Part shown: positions 15,793 through 25,700 of the stretch, piece after piece
How the letters are laid out: each line of letters opens with the position of its first letter
Position numbering within the stretch: position 1 is the stretch's first letter
Assembly (NCBI GenBank): GCA_030149965.1
Contig: JASLHB010000028.1
Coordinates: forward strand, 1 to 47,140
Length of the DNA: 47,140 bases
Direction: 5' to 3'
Origin: Wohlfahrtiimonas sp.
GTDB lineage: Bacteria > Pseudomonadota > Gammaproteobacteria > Cardiobacteriales > Wohlfahrtiimonadaceae
Notes under the pieces: model-generated
Database searches by the model: none
What the model saw: only the letters and a program-made list of their open reading frames with translations
What the model was told of the DNA's origin: nothing
Position numbers and translations under genes: made by a program

Positions 15793-16878
15793 TTAGAGCA
15801 GATTTAATAAATCATTCGTTGGCTTGGTTTTTGCATATTGATTATAGATTTCAAAATTTATCCAGCAATAAGTATGATCATTAAACAGCAATGTATCTTC
15901 ATAAGATTCCACTTGGATAATGATTGGGTGAATTTCATAGTTAATGTGCGTTAAAACATGTTTAAAGCTTGGCAATTCTTCACTGTTAATGAATTTTGCA
16001 TTATCAAGATTAAATAATGTATCTAATTCATTTAAATGGGAATCTAAATGAGGAAACTCATATAAATTGTGCCAAATAGATTCATTAATGCGCTGATGAA
16101 ATACCAATTCTCCATGCTGATTTTGAATAATCACCGGATATAATTCGATATCTTTTTTGATCAATTTGACTTTTTTTGCGGGAATTTGATCAACTTGTTG
16201 ATGTTTTAGCGTTGTGCAATTCGCTTGCCAAAAACATTGATTGCACTTTGCAGCTTTCATACAAACTGTTGCGCCAAAGTCCATGATCGCTTGCGTATAA
16301 TCATTGGGGCGATTTTGCATTGCCATCAAATAAGCGAAAGGCAATAACACTTTTTCTAATTGTTTTTCAGAATGAATTGCACCTAAAACGCGCGCTAAAA
16401 CACGTTTCACATTGCCATCTAAAATTGCATAAGGGCGATTGAAACCTTGGCTCATAATGGCGGATGCAGTTGTGCGCCCAACGCCTTTCATCGCTTGAAT
16501 GGCTTGGAAATCCTCTGGAATGATTCCATTATAATTTTCTGCAATATATCGCGCGCCTTCTTGCAAATTACGAGCACGCGCATAATAACCCAATCCTTCC
16601 CAAGCTTTTAAAACATCATCTGTATTGGCTTTTGCAAGTGCATTAACCGTTGGAAACTTCTCGATGAAATTAAAGAAATAGGGAATAACCGTTGCAACTT
16701 GTGTTTGTTGAAGCATAATTTCTGAAAGCCAAATATGATAGATATTTTGGGCTTCCGAATAATGCGCTTGCGGCTTCCAAGGTAAATCATGGCGGCCGTT
16801 TTCATCAAACCATTGCATTAATTGCTGATGGAATGTTTTTAACTGATTTGTATCAGGCGTTTCTAAAAATAGATTCAT
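15793..16878 (-). CDS. mutY: A/G-specific adenine glycosylase MutY
   Basis: MutY removes adenine mispaired with 8-oxoguanine. The 361-residue protein has the catalytic Glu in LSEIMLQQTQVATV, the helix-hairpin-helix segment around QAMKGVGRTTASAIM, the catalytic Asp in AILDGNVKRVLAR, a four-cysteine iron-sulfur loop, and a C-terminal NUDIX-like 8-oxoG recognition domain. One oddity is that the cluster loop reads CMKAAKCNQCFWQANC, spacing C-x5-C-x2-C-x5-C, one residue shorter in the first gap than the common C-x6-C-x2-C-x5-C. The gene overlaps cmoM by 4 bases, so the two are translationally coupled. Confidence 0.95.
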   Translation of the reverse strand: MNLFLETPDTNQLKTFHQQLMQWFDENGRHDLPWKPQAHYSEAQNIYHIWLSEIMLQQTQVATVIPYFFNFIEKFPTVNALAKANTDDVLKAWEGLGYYARARNLQEGARYIAENYNGIIPEDFQAIQAMKGVGRTTASAIMSQGFNRPYAILDGNVKRVLARVLGAIHSEKQLEKVLLPFAYLMAMQNRPNDYTQAIMDFGATVCMKAAKCNQCFWQANCTTLKHQQVDQIPAKKVKLIKKDIELYPVIIQNQHGELVFHQRINESIWHNLYEFPHLDSHLNELDTLFNLDNAKFINSEELPSFKHVLTHINYEIHPIIIQVESYEDTLLFNDHTYCWINFEIYNQYAKTKPTNDLLNLL

Positions 16879-17633
16879 GATGAAGGCTTAATTAACCAAT
16901 GAAGATAACGAGCATTCGGAATGAAATCAGGTTTAATGGAACAGTTTAATTCCATTGCAATATGATCTTCCTCGCTAATCTTTTGTTTGTTTTCTTTTGT
17001 CATGTAATCGTAATAAGTACGAATGCCACTTTTATGAATAATGGTAAAACCTTGTTCATTCAAAGTTTTTTCTAATTCAGCAGGATTTACAGGCGAAATT
17101 GGCGTTAATCCGCCTTGTTCACCGCGGAAATTATTCTTTTCTATATAACGATAATTACCACGAATTAGATTGTGATAAATCAAACCATTCACATTATAGA
17201 ATAATAGGGAAATGGTGGAATCGTTGTGCGTTACGTGCTTTAGAATTGGAATAATATCTGAAGGATTTTCTAGCCATTCAATCACAGCATGAGCGAGCAC
17301 TAAATCGTATTTTTGATCTAGCAAGCTTGGAATGTTTTGTAATTCATCATGAATGAAAGTTGCTTGTAATGAATCTGCCGCAAATCGCTCTTTTGCTAAA
17401 TCTAGCATATTCTCAGATGATTCTAATAAGGTTAGCTGATGTTGTTGGCTTGCTAGAAAATGTGAAAATTGTCCTTGTCCTGCGCCAATGTCTAAAGTTT
17501 GGCTGGCTTGATTCGTTAAATTAAACAAATCGAAATCGCGTTCTAAAATAGCTAAACGCAATTTTCCCTTAAAAGAAGAATAAATTTTATTTTGGAAATG
17601 GCTGCTCAATTGATTAAAGCGAGTGGAATTCAT
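16875..17633 (-). CDS. cmoM: tRNA 5-carboxymethoxyuridine methyltransferase CmoM
   Basis: This 252-residue class I SAM methyltransferase has the SAM motif TLDIGAGQGQFSHFL (about residues 46-60) and the HAVIEWLENPSDIIPIL block. The stretch SLLFYNVNGLIYHNLIRGNY matches the distinctive CmoM region (E. coli SLMFYNAHGLLMHNMVAGNF). CmoM methylates the carboxymethoxyuridine at the tRNA wobble position to its methyl ester. The N-terminus RFNQLSSHFQNKIYSSFKGKLR also fits. It is upstream gene of a cmoM-mutY pair overlapping by ATGA. A generic methyltransferase is the alternative, less likely given the motif. Confidence 0.88.
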   Translation of the reverse strand: MNSTRFNQLSSHFQNKIYSSFKGKLRLAILERDFDLFNLTNQASQTLDIGAGQGQFSHFLASQQHQLTLLESSENMLDLAKERFAADSLQATFIHDELQNIPSLLDQKYDLVLAHAVIEWLENPSDIIPILKHVTHNDSTISLLFYNVNGLIYHNLIRGNYRYIEKNNFRGEQGGLTPISPVNPAELEKTLNEQGFTIIHKSGIRTYYDYMTKENKQKISEEDHIAMELNCSIKPDFIPNARYLHWLIKPSS

Positions 17634-17752
17634 GGCGGATCATATTAAAAAGAAAGTGGGATCATAGGTTAGAATCTCAAAAAATGTCAAATTCTTATCA
17701 TTTGAGCTACACTATTATCCTATAAATTGTAGAGAAAAACGGGAGAGATTAC

Positions 17753-18199
17753 ATGAAGAAGATTTTGATGGCTGCGGCGATTGTGCCAGCTATTTTGGCG
17801 GGCTGTGTTTCTGTTGCACCAACTAAAAAAGATCCAAAGCCAGAAGTTGTAGATGCAGCAGCAACAGCACAAACAAGTTTAGATTATGCAGGTACATATA
17901 ATGCAAAAATGCCATGTAGCGATTGTGATTACACAATGGCGAGATTGCAGTTAAATCAATATGGACAATATCGTTATATTGAGCAGAATGTGAAAAATGG
18001 CGGTCCAGTTGGTAAGCCAGTAATGTTCCAAGGTAAATATACTTGGGATAAAAATGCACCAATCATTCGTTTGTTAAACGCACGTAATATGCATTTCTTT
18101 GTAGCTGAAAATGAAGTAGTATTGTTATCAAAGCCAGTTGCTAGTTATTCAGAAATTACATCTGAACCGAAATTTAGAAAGGCAATCCGACAAATATAA
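17753..18199 (+). CDS. NlpE N-terminal-domain lipoprotein
   Basis: The 148-residue protein has a lipoprotein signal with lipobox LAGC (lipidated Cys18), followed by a linker and an NlpE-like beta domain. The CxxC pair PCSDC (Cys55, Cys58) sits in the family motif after GTYNAKM. NlpE in E. coli is an outer-membrane lipoprotein that senses surface contact, copper and envelope stress; this protein has only the N-terminal domain, so signalling by the C-terminal domain would be absent. It precedes the MoxR gene by 13 bases and may be cotranscribed. A ribosome site (gggagag) precedes the ATG. Confidence 0.82.
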   Translation: MKKILMAAAIVPAILAGCVSVAPTKKDPKPEVVDAAATAQTSLDYAGTYNAKMPCSDCDYTMARLQLNQYGQYRYIEQNVKNGGPVGKPVMFQGKYTWDKNAPIIRLLNARNMHFFVAENEVVLLSKPVASYSEITSEPKFRKAIRQI

Positions 18200-18212
18200 T
18201 TGATCAAAAGAT

Positions 18213-19133
18213 ATGCATAACAAAATATTAAAAATTAAGGCTGTGTTGAACAGCGTCATCTTAGGCAAAGAAGAACAAGTAACGCTAAGTTTGGCCTGTT
18301 TGTTAGCAAGAGGGCATTTGTTATTAGAAGATTTACCTGGCATGGGGAAAACAACATTGGCGCATAGTTTGGCTAAAGTGTTGGGTTTGGCATATCAGCG
18401 TATTCAATTTACATCAGATTTATTGCCTGGCGACATTATTGGCGGCGAAATCTTTGATGTGGAAAGTAAGAAGTTTATTTTGCATCATGGCCCAATTTTT
18501 ACTGAAGTGTTATTGGCAGACGAAATCAATAGAACAACGCCCAAAAGCCAAAGTGCTTTATTGGAAGCGATGGAAGAGCGCCAAGTTTCCATTGGGCGAA
18601 AAACATATCGTTTACCAGAACGATTTTTTGTGATTGCAACCCAAAACCCAAATACATCTGGTAGCGGAACATATCCATTGCCAGATTCACAAATGGATCG
18701 ATTCTTAATGTCAATTTCCTTGGGATATCCTTCTGCCAATGCAGAATTGAAAATTCTTAAAGGGGAAACCAATCGAGATAAAATTACTAGTTTACCAGCG
18801 ATGTTGACTAAAGAAGAGTTAACATTGATGCAAAAAGCTGTCGATGCAGTGCATGCATCAGATGCTTTGTTGGCTTATATTCTTCGCATTGTGGAAGCGA
18901 CGCGCTCCGAAGAAAAATTCACAGTAGGAATTTCTCCGCGTGGCAGTTTGGCTTTATTAAAAGGTGCAAAAGCATATGCTTTTATTTCAGGACGCGATTA
19001 TATTATTCCTGAGGATATTAAAGCTGTGTTGCCAAGTGTTTTGGAACATCGTTTACGCCAAATGGGGCAACAAGCTAATCATAGCCGAGATTTAGCTTAT
19101 TGGTTATTACAGAATATTCCAGCGATTCAATAA
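18213..19133 (+). CDS. MoxR-family AAA+ ATPase
   Basis: The 306-residue ATPase has Walker A EDLPGMGKTTLAHSLA (about residues 39-54), Walker B LLADEINRTTPKSQSALLEAMEERQV, sensor 1 VIATQNP, and the arginine-finger segment LPDSQMDRFLM. MoxR proteins act as chaperone-like ATPases and are usually encoded with a DUF58 protein, as here. With the following DUF58 and transglutaminase genes it forms a conserved three-gene set. The ribosome site is weak, so translation may be coupled to the lipoprotein gene 13 bases upstream. Confidence 0.93.
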   Translation: MHNKILKIKAVLNSVILGKEEQVTLSLACLLARGHLLLEDLPGMGKTTLAHSLAKVLGLAYQRIQFTSDLLPGDIIGGEIFDVESKKFILHHGPIFTEVLLADEINRTTPKSQSALLEAMEERQVSIGRKTYRLPERFFVIATQNPNTSGSGTYPLPDSQMDRFLMSISLGYPSANAELKILKGETNRDKITSLPAMLTKEELTLMQKAVDAVHASDALLAYILRIVEATRSEEKFTVGISPRGSLALLKGAKAYAFISGRDYIIPEDIKAVLPSVLEHRLRQMGQQANHSRDLAYWLLQNIPAIQ

Positions 19134-19140
19134 TTCGCCT

Positions 19141-20097
19141 ATGTTTAAGCATAAATCTTTCAAAGAAAGGATCAATCAGCGAATACCAAGAAGTAGCCGA
19201 GTTACGCTAAATAGAAAGCAAATATTCATTTTTCCAACGAAATTTGGATTTATTTATATTGGTATGTGTTTCGTATTGTTCATCATGGCGATGAACTTTG
19301 AAAATTCCTTGGTTTACATTGTGCTGTTTTGGCTCGTTTCGATCTTTGTTTCTACAATGATTTTAACTTGGCGCAATTTAGATCAGCTACATTTACGCAA
19401 TGCAGGTAGTCAGCCCATTTTTGCATCAGATGAAGCAACGTTTGGCATTACGATTGAAAGTTTAGGTAAAGCTCATAATAGCGTGTGGCTTTATACGAAA
19501 GATTCCAATAATTTTGTGGATTGTGCACCTAAAGAAAGTCGAACCACATATTTGTTTGTGCCTGAAACACAGCGTGGACGAGTTAGATTGCCGCGTTTTA
19601 CTGTAGAAACTACATATCCCTTAGGGATTTTCAGGGCTTGGAGTTATGTAGATTTAGATCAAACTACATTATGCTACCCAAAACCATTGGCTTTGGAATT
19701 GCAATATCACAGCCCGATTGGCGATGAAGATAATGATTATTTAGACAATAGCACTTCAAAGAAACGTGGCGTTGATAATTTTGAAGAGTTGAAAAATTAT
19801 GAAGCTGGCGATGCAATTTCTAGGATTGACTGGAAAGCTTACGCAAAAGGCAATGGCTTATTAGTTAAAACTTTTACTGAGCAAGCATCGAAAGAAATCT
19901 GGCTCAATGAACAGGATTTTACTGGTGATTTAGAAACGCGTTTATCACAAATGTGTTATTGGGTATTGGAATTATCCAAAAATCATCAAAAATTTGGAAT
20001 TGTATTGGGCAATGAAAATATTGGCCCTGATTCAACAGATATTCATACAAAAAAATGCTTAGAAGCTTTGGCTTTATATAGGACGATGAATGACTAA
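19141..20097 (+). CDS. DUF58-domain membrane protein
   Basis: The 318-residue protein has two N-terminal membrane helices (about residues 31-78) and a DUF58 domain recognised by YEAGDAISRIDWKAYAKGNGLLVKTFTE (about 220-247), where the RIDWKAYA motif is highly typical. It starts seven bases after the MoxR stop and overlaps the transglutaminase gene by 8 bases. DUF58 proteins are predicted von Willebrand-like partners of MoxR ATPases in envelope assembly. Confidence 0.92.
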   Translation: MFKHKSFKERINQRIPRSSRVTLNRKQIFIFPTKFGFIYIGMCFVLFIMAMNFENSLVYIVLFWLVSIFVSTMILTWRNLDQLHLRNAGSQPIFASDEATFGITIESLGKAHNSVWLYTKDSNNFVDCAPKESRTTYLFVPETQRGRVRLPRFTVETTYPLGIFRAWSYVDLDQTTLCYPKPLALELQYHSPIGDEDNDYLDNSTSKKRGVDNFEELKNYEAGDAISRIDWKAYAKGNGLLVKTFTEQASKEIWLNEQDFTGDLETRLSQMCYWVLELSKNHQKFGIVLGNENIGPDSTDIHTKKCLEALALYRTMND

Positions 20098-22144
20098 TTT
20101 GCAGAATATTTCACAAAGAGATCTGACGCGAAGCAGTGTTTTATGGTTCAGTATTGCTTTTGTTTTGACGATCATTCCTCAGCTTTTTATTTTTTTACCA
20201 TCTTGGGTTGCGGTAATATTTGCCATTTGCTTCGTTTGGCGCATACAAACCTCTCGTATGAAAATCGGTTACCCCAATGGCATTGTTAAATTTATCATCA
20301 TTGCTTCGATTTTAGGGATTTTATACATTACAAAGGGCAATTTTCTCAATACAGAAGGTTGCACAATTCTCTTCATGGCAATTTATGGCTTAAAATTTGT
20401 TGAGGCCAAAACTGTGCGTGATGGCTATATTTTAGGTTGTATTGGATTAATTGCTTTAGTTTCTACGTATTTATTTGAAAATTCTGCCTATCTTTTTGTT
20501 TTTTCGTTAACTGCATTTACAACGTTAATTGCGGCGATTATTGGTTTGCAGCAGTTAGGCTATAATTTGTATTCTAAAAAAGCATTGTTATGGAATGCTG
20601 TGAAAATTATGGGATTGTCATTGCCATTAATGACAATTTTATTTGTAGTTTTTCCACGATTCCCATCAATGTTGCCTAATATGAGTAAATCCAATAATGA
20701 GCAAACTCAGGCGCAAACAGGTGTTTCTAATAAAATGGAACCAGGAAGCATCGCCGAATTAGCCAATAGTGAAAAGCATATTTTATGGGCTGAATTTACG
20801 CAAGTTGTTCCTCAAATTAAAGACCTTTATTGGCGCAGTTTAACGTTGGATCAATTTGATGGTCGCGCTTGGCAACAATCAGAGTTTATGCATGTGCCTT
20901 ATTCACCGCGTTATCAAGTAAATAATAAAATAGGCGAGCAGAAATATAGTGTGATTTTTGATCCGAGTTATCAGAAATATTTAGCAACTTTGGATGTTTC
21001 ACAAATGGATAATAATCCAAGTGCGAGATACAATCCTATTGTTGCTTATGGTGATTTTCGTTATGAATATAATCGCCCTATAGAGAATAAAATTCAATAT
21101 TCTGCAACTTATTTGCCGAATACAACTTTGTTAAGTCAAGTGAATGGCAAAGCTAATCAACAGAATATGCAGCAATATCTGCAAACTACGAATAATAATC
21201 CGCAAACATCGTTATTGGTTGATGAAATGCTGGAGGATGAGCCTTCGAAAGAAGAGTTTGTGAATCGATTGCTAAAACATTTTAAACAAGATGGATTTCA
21301 ATACACAATGCAACCAGGATTATTGCAAGGTCGAGATAGTATTGATCAATTTATGTTTGATGCAAAACTAGGATTTTGTGAGCATTATGCAAGCGCAACA
21401 ACGTTCATGTTGCGTAAAGCCAATATTCCAAGTCGTGTTGTGATTGGTTACTTGGGTGGATCGATCGATCATAATCGTAAACTCGTTGAAGTTCGTGGTA
21501 AAGATGCGCATGCTTGGGTGGAATATTGGGATGATCAACGTGGTTGGGTTCGGGTGGATCCTACAACAGCGGTTTCACCGAATCGTATAGATTTGGGGAT
21601 TGATGATTTGATTGACGAATTAATAGGAACGAGCAATATTTCTACATGGGATCGCTTTTCATCATCATTTTCTAGTCTAAAAGATAGGATAGATTATAGC
21701 TGGACTAAAATGGTTTTGAACTACCAAAGCTCTTCTCAGCAATCATTATTAAAATCACTGTTTAAAATAGATTTTATCAGCGTGTTTACATTGGTGAAAA
21801 TTTCTATAGGTTTATTGTTCTCATTTGTTTTTGTGCAAACAGTTATTTTCTTTAAACCATGGAGAAGATTATATTTTAATGCGAATCATGAATATTTCAG
21901 GGTGATTGAGTTAACGAATAAAGTTTATGGCTTAAATTTGCCTGTGAGCACTGCGCCATTGGAATTATCTCAATGTTTGATGAAATATTTGCCAATAAAT
22001 GATCAAGAAAAAGTTCAAGAAATGTCGGGGGCTTTGGTAAGATACTGGTATCAGCCTAATGTTTCTAAAGAATCTATCAAAGATGTTAAAGAAACATTGT
22101 TTGCAGTACAAAAATTGTTAAAGGGAAAAAATGTTAGAAAATGA
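20090..22144 (+). CDS. Membrane-anchored transglutaminase-like protein (TgpA type)
   Basis: The 684-residue protein has an N-terminal block of five or six membrane helices (about residues 15-190, DUF3488), a periplasmic transglutaminase core, then a further membrane helix near 565 and a C-terminal DUF4129-like tail. The catalytic triad is visible: Cys in LGFCEHYASATTFMLR, His in GKDAHAWVEYWDD, and Asp in WVRVDPTTA. Pseudomonas TgpA, encoded in the same MoxR/DUF58 context, is required for viability. It overlaps slyX by 14 bases. The target of the transglutaminase domain is unknown. Confidence 0.92.
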   Translation: MTNLQNISQRDLTRSSVLWFSIAFVLTIIPQLFIFLPSWVAVIFAICFVWRIQTSRMKIGYPNGIVKFIIIASILGILYITKGNFLNTEGCTILFMAIYGLKFVEAKTVRDGYILGCIGLIALVSTYLFENSAYLFVFSLTAFTTLIAAIIGLQQLGYNLYSKKALLWNAVKIMGLSLPLMTILFVVFPRFPSMLPNMSKSNNEQTQAQTGVSNKMEPGSIAELANSEKHILWAEFTQVVPQIKDLYWRSLTLDQFDGRAWQQSEFMHVPYSPRYQVNNKIGEQKYSVIFDPSYQKYLATLDVSQMDNNPSARYNPIVAYGDFRYEYNRPIENKIQYSATYLPNTTLLSQVNGKANQQNMQQYLQTTNNNPQTSLLVDEMLEDEPSKEEFVNRLLKHFKQDGFQYTMQPGLLQGRDSIDQFMFDAKLGFCEHYASATTFMLRKANIPSRVVIGYLGGSIDHNRKLVEVRGKDAHAWVEYWDDQRGWVRVDPTTAVSPNRIDLGIDDLIDELIGTSNISTWDRFSSSFSSLKDRIDYSWTKMVLNYQSSSQQSLLKSLFKIDFISVFTLVKISIGLLFSFVFVQTVIFFKPWRRLYFNANHEYFRVIELTNKVYGLNLPVSTAPLELSQCLMKYLPINDQEKVQEMSGALVRYWYQPNVSKESIKDVKETLFAVQKLLKGKNVRK

Positions 22145-22355
22145 AATGGCTTTGTTGAAAGCTCGAGTGGATGAATTAGAACAGCGAGAAGCTTTTCATG
22201 AGTTAACGATAGAAACCTTGAATCAATGTTTGATTGATCAGCAAGCTCAGATAGAGAATCTGAAATCAGAATTCATTAAGCTCTCGAATAAAGTTGTAGT
22301 ACAAGCTGAAGATTCGCAAATTTCTCTTGCGAATGAACGTCCGCCACATTATTAG
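22131..22355 (+). CDS. slyX: SlyX protein
   Basis: The 74-residue coiled-coil protein has leading heptads (MALLKARVDELEQREAFHEL) and the characteristic C-terminal signature ERPPHY. SlyX is widespread in gammaproteobacteria but its role is not established. Here it is the last gene of the lipoprotein-moxR-DUF58-tgpA run, overlapping tgpA, and is followed by a strong terminator. Confidence 0.93.
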   Translation: MLENEMALLKARVDELEQREAFHELTIETLNQCLIDQQAQIENLKSEFIKLSNKVVVQAEDSQISLANERPPHY

Positions 22356-22415
22356 TATATAAAAAGATTCAGGATCGAGTAGCCATAATATAAATTATAT
22401 TTAGCTATCAGTCAT

Positions 22416-22458
22416 AATCCCTCTTAAAATGATTTATTTTAAGAGGGATTTTATTTTT
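22416..22458 (+). terminator. Terminator after slyX
   Basis: The 15-bp perfect stem AATCCCTCTTAAAAT / ATTTTAAGAGGGATT has a 5-base loop and a T-rich tail. Confidence 0.9.
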
Positions 22459-22731
22459 ATATCAATATTAATATAATTAATCAGTTGATTTTATAGAATC
22501 TTAGCAGGACAATGTATATATGCGATGTAAATTACTACAGTTGAATCTGTTAATTGCATTGCCAAATTTGTTACATGCATTTATGCAAAAGGGAAATGTA
22601 GCAGATAAGGGCTGAGAATATGATGATTCTCAAGGAAAGCTTGAAAGAAAGGGTATATAATGATAAGGCATTTCTAAATTAGTTTTTAGAGATATTGTTG
22701 TTAAGTGATTAAAAAAGTGAAGAGGTAATTT
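22459..22731 (+). promoter_or_regulatory. Long leader/promoter region of the formate dehydrogenase operon
   Basis: About 270 non-coding bases precede fdnG. Visible elements are TGCAT-tt-ATGCA at 22576-22587; a possible closing stem GAAATG (22593-22598) with CATTTC (22669-22674); a hairpin TGAGAAT-N6-ATTCTCA (22613-22632); a competing hairpin TCTCAAG-gaaag-CTTGA (22628-22644); a consensus TATAAT at 22656-22661; and the ribosome site GAAGAGGT before the ATG. Either the region is a structured 5' leader, or transcription starts near 22668 and the repeats are operator DNA. It does not fit the ModE dyad or a TPP riboswitch; a Moco-type riboswitch is neither shown nor excluded. Confidence 0.4.
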
Positions 22732-25700
22732 ATGGAAGTTTCTAGACGACAGTTTTTCAAACTGTCCGCTGGAGCTGTCGGAGGAACTGGTTTGGCGTTA
22801 ATGGGTATGGCGCCAAGCATAGCTCACGCGGAAGTTCGCCAGTATAAATTATTGCGTGCTAAAGAAGTGCGTAATACATGTACATATTGTTCTGTAGGTT
22901 GTGGCATCTTGATGTACAGCTTAGGGGATGGTGCTTATAATGCTAAAGCTAGCGTTATACACGTTGAAGGGGATCCTGATCATCCAGTAAGTCGCGGGGC
23001 TTTATGTCCTAAGGGCGCGGGTTTATTGGATTATGTTCATAGTCCAAATCGTTTGAAATATCCGGAAGTTAGACGTCCATTTAGTGATAAATGGGAACGC
23101 ATCAGCTGGGATCAAGCTCATAAAGAAATTGCGGCATTAATGAAAGAAGACCGTGATGCCAATATGATCGTTAATGATGATAAAGGTACTCGAGTGAACC
23201 GTTGGACAACGACAGGTTTCTTAGCGGCATCAGGCGCTAGTAATGAAGCTGGTCACGTTACGGGTAAATTCGTACGATCATTAGGTATGGTAGCAATAGA
23301 CAACCAGGCCCGGGTCTGACATGGTCCTACGGTAGCAAGTCTTGCTCCAACATTTGGTCGCGGCGCCATGACGAATCACTGGGTTGATATTCGAAATGCC
23401 GATGTAGTTATAGTAATGGGTGGGAACGCAGCAGAAGCACATCCTGTTGGTTTCCGTTGGGTAATTGAAGCTAAACAAAGACGTGGTGCGAAATTCGTGG
23501 TGGTTGATCCACGTTTCAATCGTTCTGCATCTGTTGCCGATTTTTATGCACCAATTCGTTCAGGAACAGATATTGCGTTCCTCGGTGGTGTGATTAATTG
23601 GATGATCAAAAATGACAAAATAAACTGGGAATATGTAAAAAATTACACAAATGCCACGTTTATTGTTCATGATGAGTTCGATTTCAACGAGGGTTTATTC
23701 TCTGGTTGGGATGATGAAAAAAATGCATACACAGATAAATCCTCATGGAATTATCGTATGGATGAAAATGGTAATGCAGTTGTAGATGATACATTGCAGG
23801 ATCCACGCTGTGTATTCAATATGATGAAAAAACACTATGAATCATATACACCTGATTTAGTGAGCACAATTACTGGTACGCCAGAAGCTGAGTTCTTAAA
23901 AGTATGTGAAATCATTGGTTCTTGTGCTGCCCATAATAAAGTTGCAACTTTCTTGTACGCTTTAGGTTGGACGCAACATACGATTGGTTCTCAGAATATT
24001 CGTACAATGGCAATGATTCAGTCGTTATTGGGTAATATTGGTATGCCTGGTGGCGGTGTGAACGCATTACGTGGTCACTCAAACATCCAAGGTTTAACTG
24101 ACTTAGGTTTGTTATCTACAAACTTACCTGGTTATATGCCTTTACCAAGCGATAAACAAACGAGTATTGATACTTACTTATCACAAGTAACGCCTAAAGC
24201 AGTGCGTCCTGGTCAGTTTAACTATTGGAGCAACACACCTAAGTTCTTCGTCAGTATGATGAAAACTTTCTGGGGTGATAAAGCAACAAAAGAAACGAAC
24301 TGGGGTTACGATTGGTTGCCTAAATGGGATCAAATGTATGACGTTCTGCGTGTGTTTGAGTTGATGAATGAAGGCAAAATGAATGGTTACTTCTGTCAAG
24401 GATTTAACCCAGTTGCATCGTTCCCTAACAAGAACAAAACAGTATCATCTTTATCTAAGTTGAAATATTTAGTGGTGATGGATCCATTAGTGACAGAAAC
24501 TTCAACGTTCTGGAAAAACTATGGTGAATCAAACGATGTTGATCCAAGTAAAATTGGTACAACAGTATTCCGTTTACCAACTACATGTTTCGCTGAAGAA
24601 GATGGCGCAATCGTTAACTCAGGTCGTTGGTTACAATGGCACTGGAAAGCTGCGGATGCACCGGGAGAAGCTGAGCCTGATGCGAATATCTTATCTGGTA
24701 TTCTATTTGAATTGCGTAAGCTTTATAACGATCAAGGCGGTGTGAATCCTGAGCCTGTTATGAATATTTCGTGGGATTATGCGATGCCTAAAGAGCCGCA
24801 TCCTGCTGAAATTGCCAAAGAGCTTAATGGTTATGCATTGGTTGATTTGAAAGATGCTAACGGTAATGTCATTGCTAAAAAAGGTGAGTTGTTATCAAGT
24901 TTCGCACAGTTGCGTGACGATGGTACGACGGCATCTGGTTGTTGGATCTTTGCAGGTTCATGGACTGAAGCGGGTAACCAAATGGCAAATCGTGATAATA
25001 GCGATCCATCAGGTTTAGGTAATACATTAGGTTGGGCGTGGGCTTGGCCTGCAAACCGCCGTATTATTTATAACCGTGCATCTGCTGATCGTGATGGTAA
25101 GCCATGGGATAAAGAACGTGCATTACTATTCTGGAATGGTAAAAAATGGGCGGGTTATGACGTTCCTGACTTCAAAGCTGATGAAGCACCAGGCACAGAA
25201 ATGAATCCTTACATTATGCAACCTGAAGGTGTAGCGCGTTTATTTGCAGTTGATAAGATGGCAGAAGGTCCATTCCCAGCTCATTATGAGCCAATGGAAT
25301 CACCAATTGGTGTTAACTTGATGTATCCGAAACAATTGAATAACCCTGCAGTACGTATCTTTGATAATGACAGAGCGCAATTAGGTAATATGGATGAGTT
25401 CCCATATGTGGGTACAACATATCGTCTAACTGAGCACTTCCATTATTGGACTAAGCATTCATTGTTAAATGCCATCGCACAGCCAGAACAATTCATTGAA
25501 ATGAGTGAAACATTAGCTGCTGAAAAAGGCATTGCCAATGGTGATTGGGTTAAAGTTTGGTCTAAGCGTGGCTTTATTAAAGCAGTTGCGGTTGTGACTA
25601 AGCGTATCAAAGCATTGGATGTGAATGGTAAGAAGATTCATCACATTGGTATTCCAATTCACTGGGGTTATGAAGGTTTAACGAAGCAAGGATTCTTGGC

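Noticed and set aside
22608..22640. TPP riboswitch suggested by GGCTGAGA
   Set aside because: The rest of the thi-box consensus is missing and the downstream gene is not thiamine-related.
22732..23319. Two separate genes or a nonsense mutation in formate dehydrogenase
   Set aside because: The stop is UGA at the known Sec196 position with a proper SECIS hairpin; the frame is continuous.
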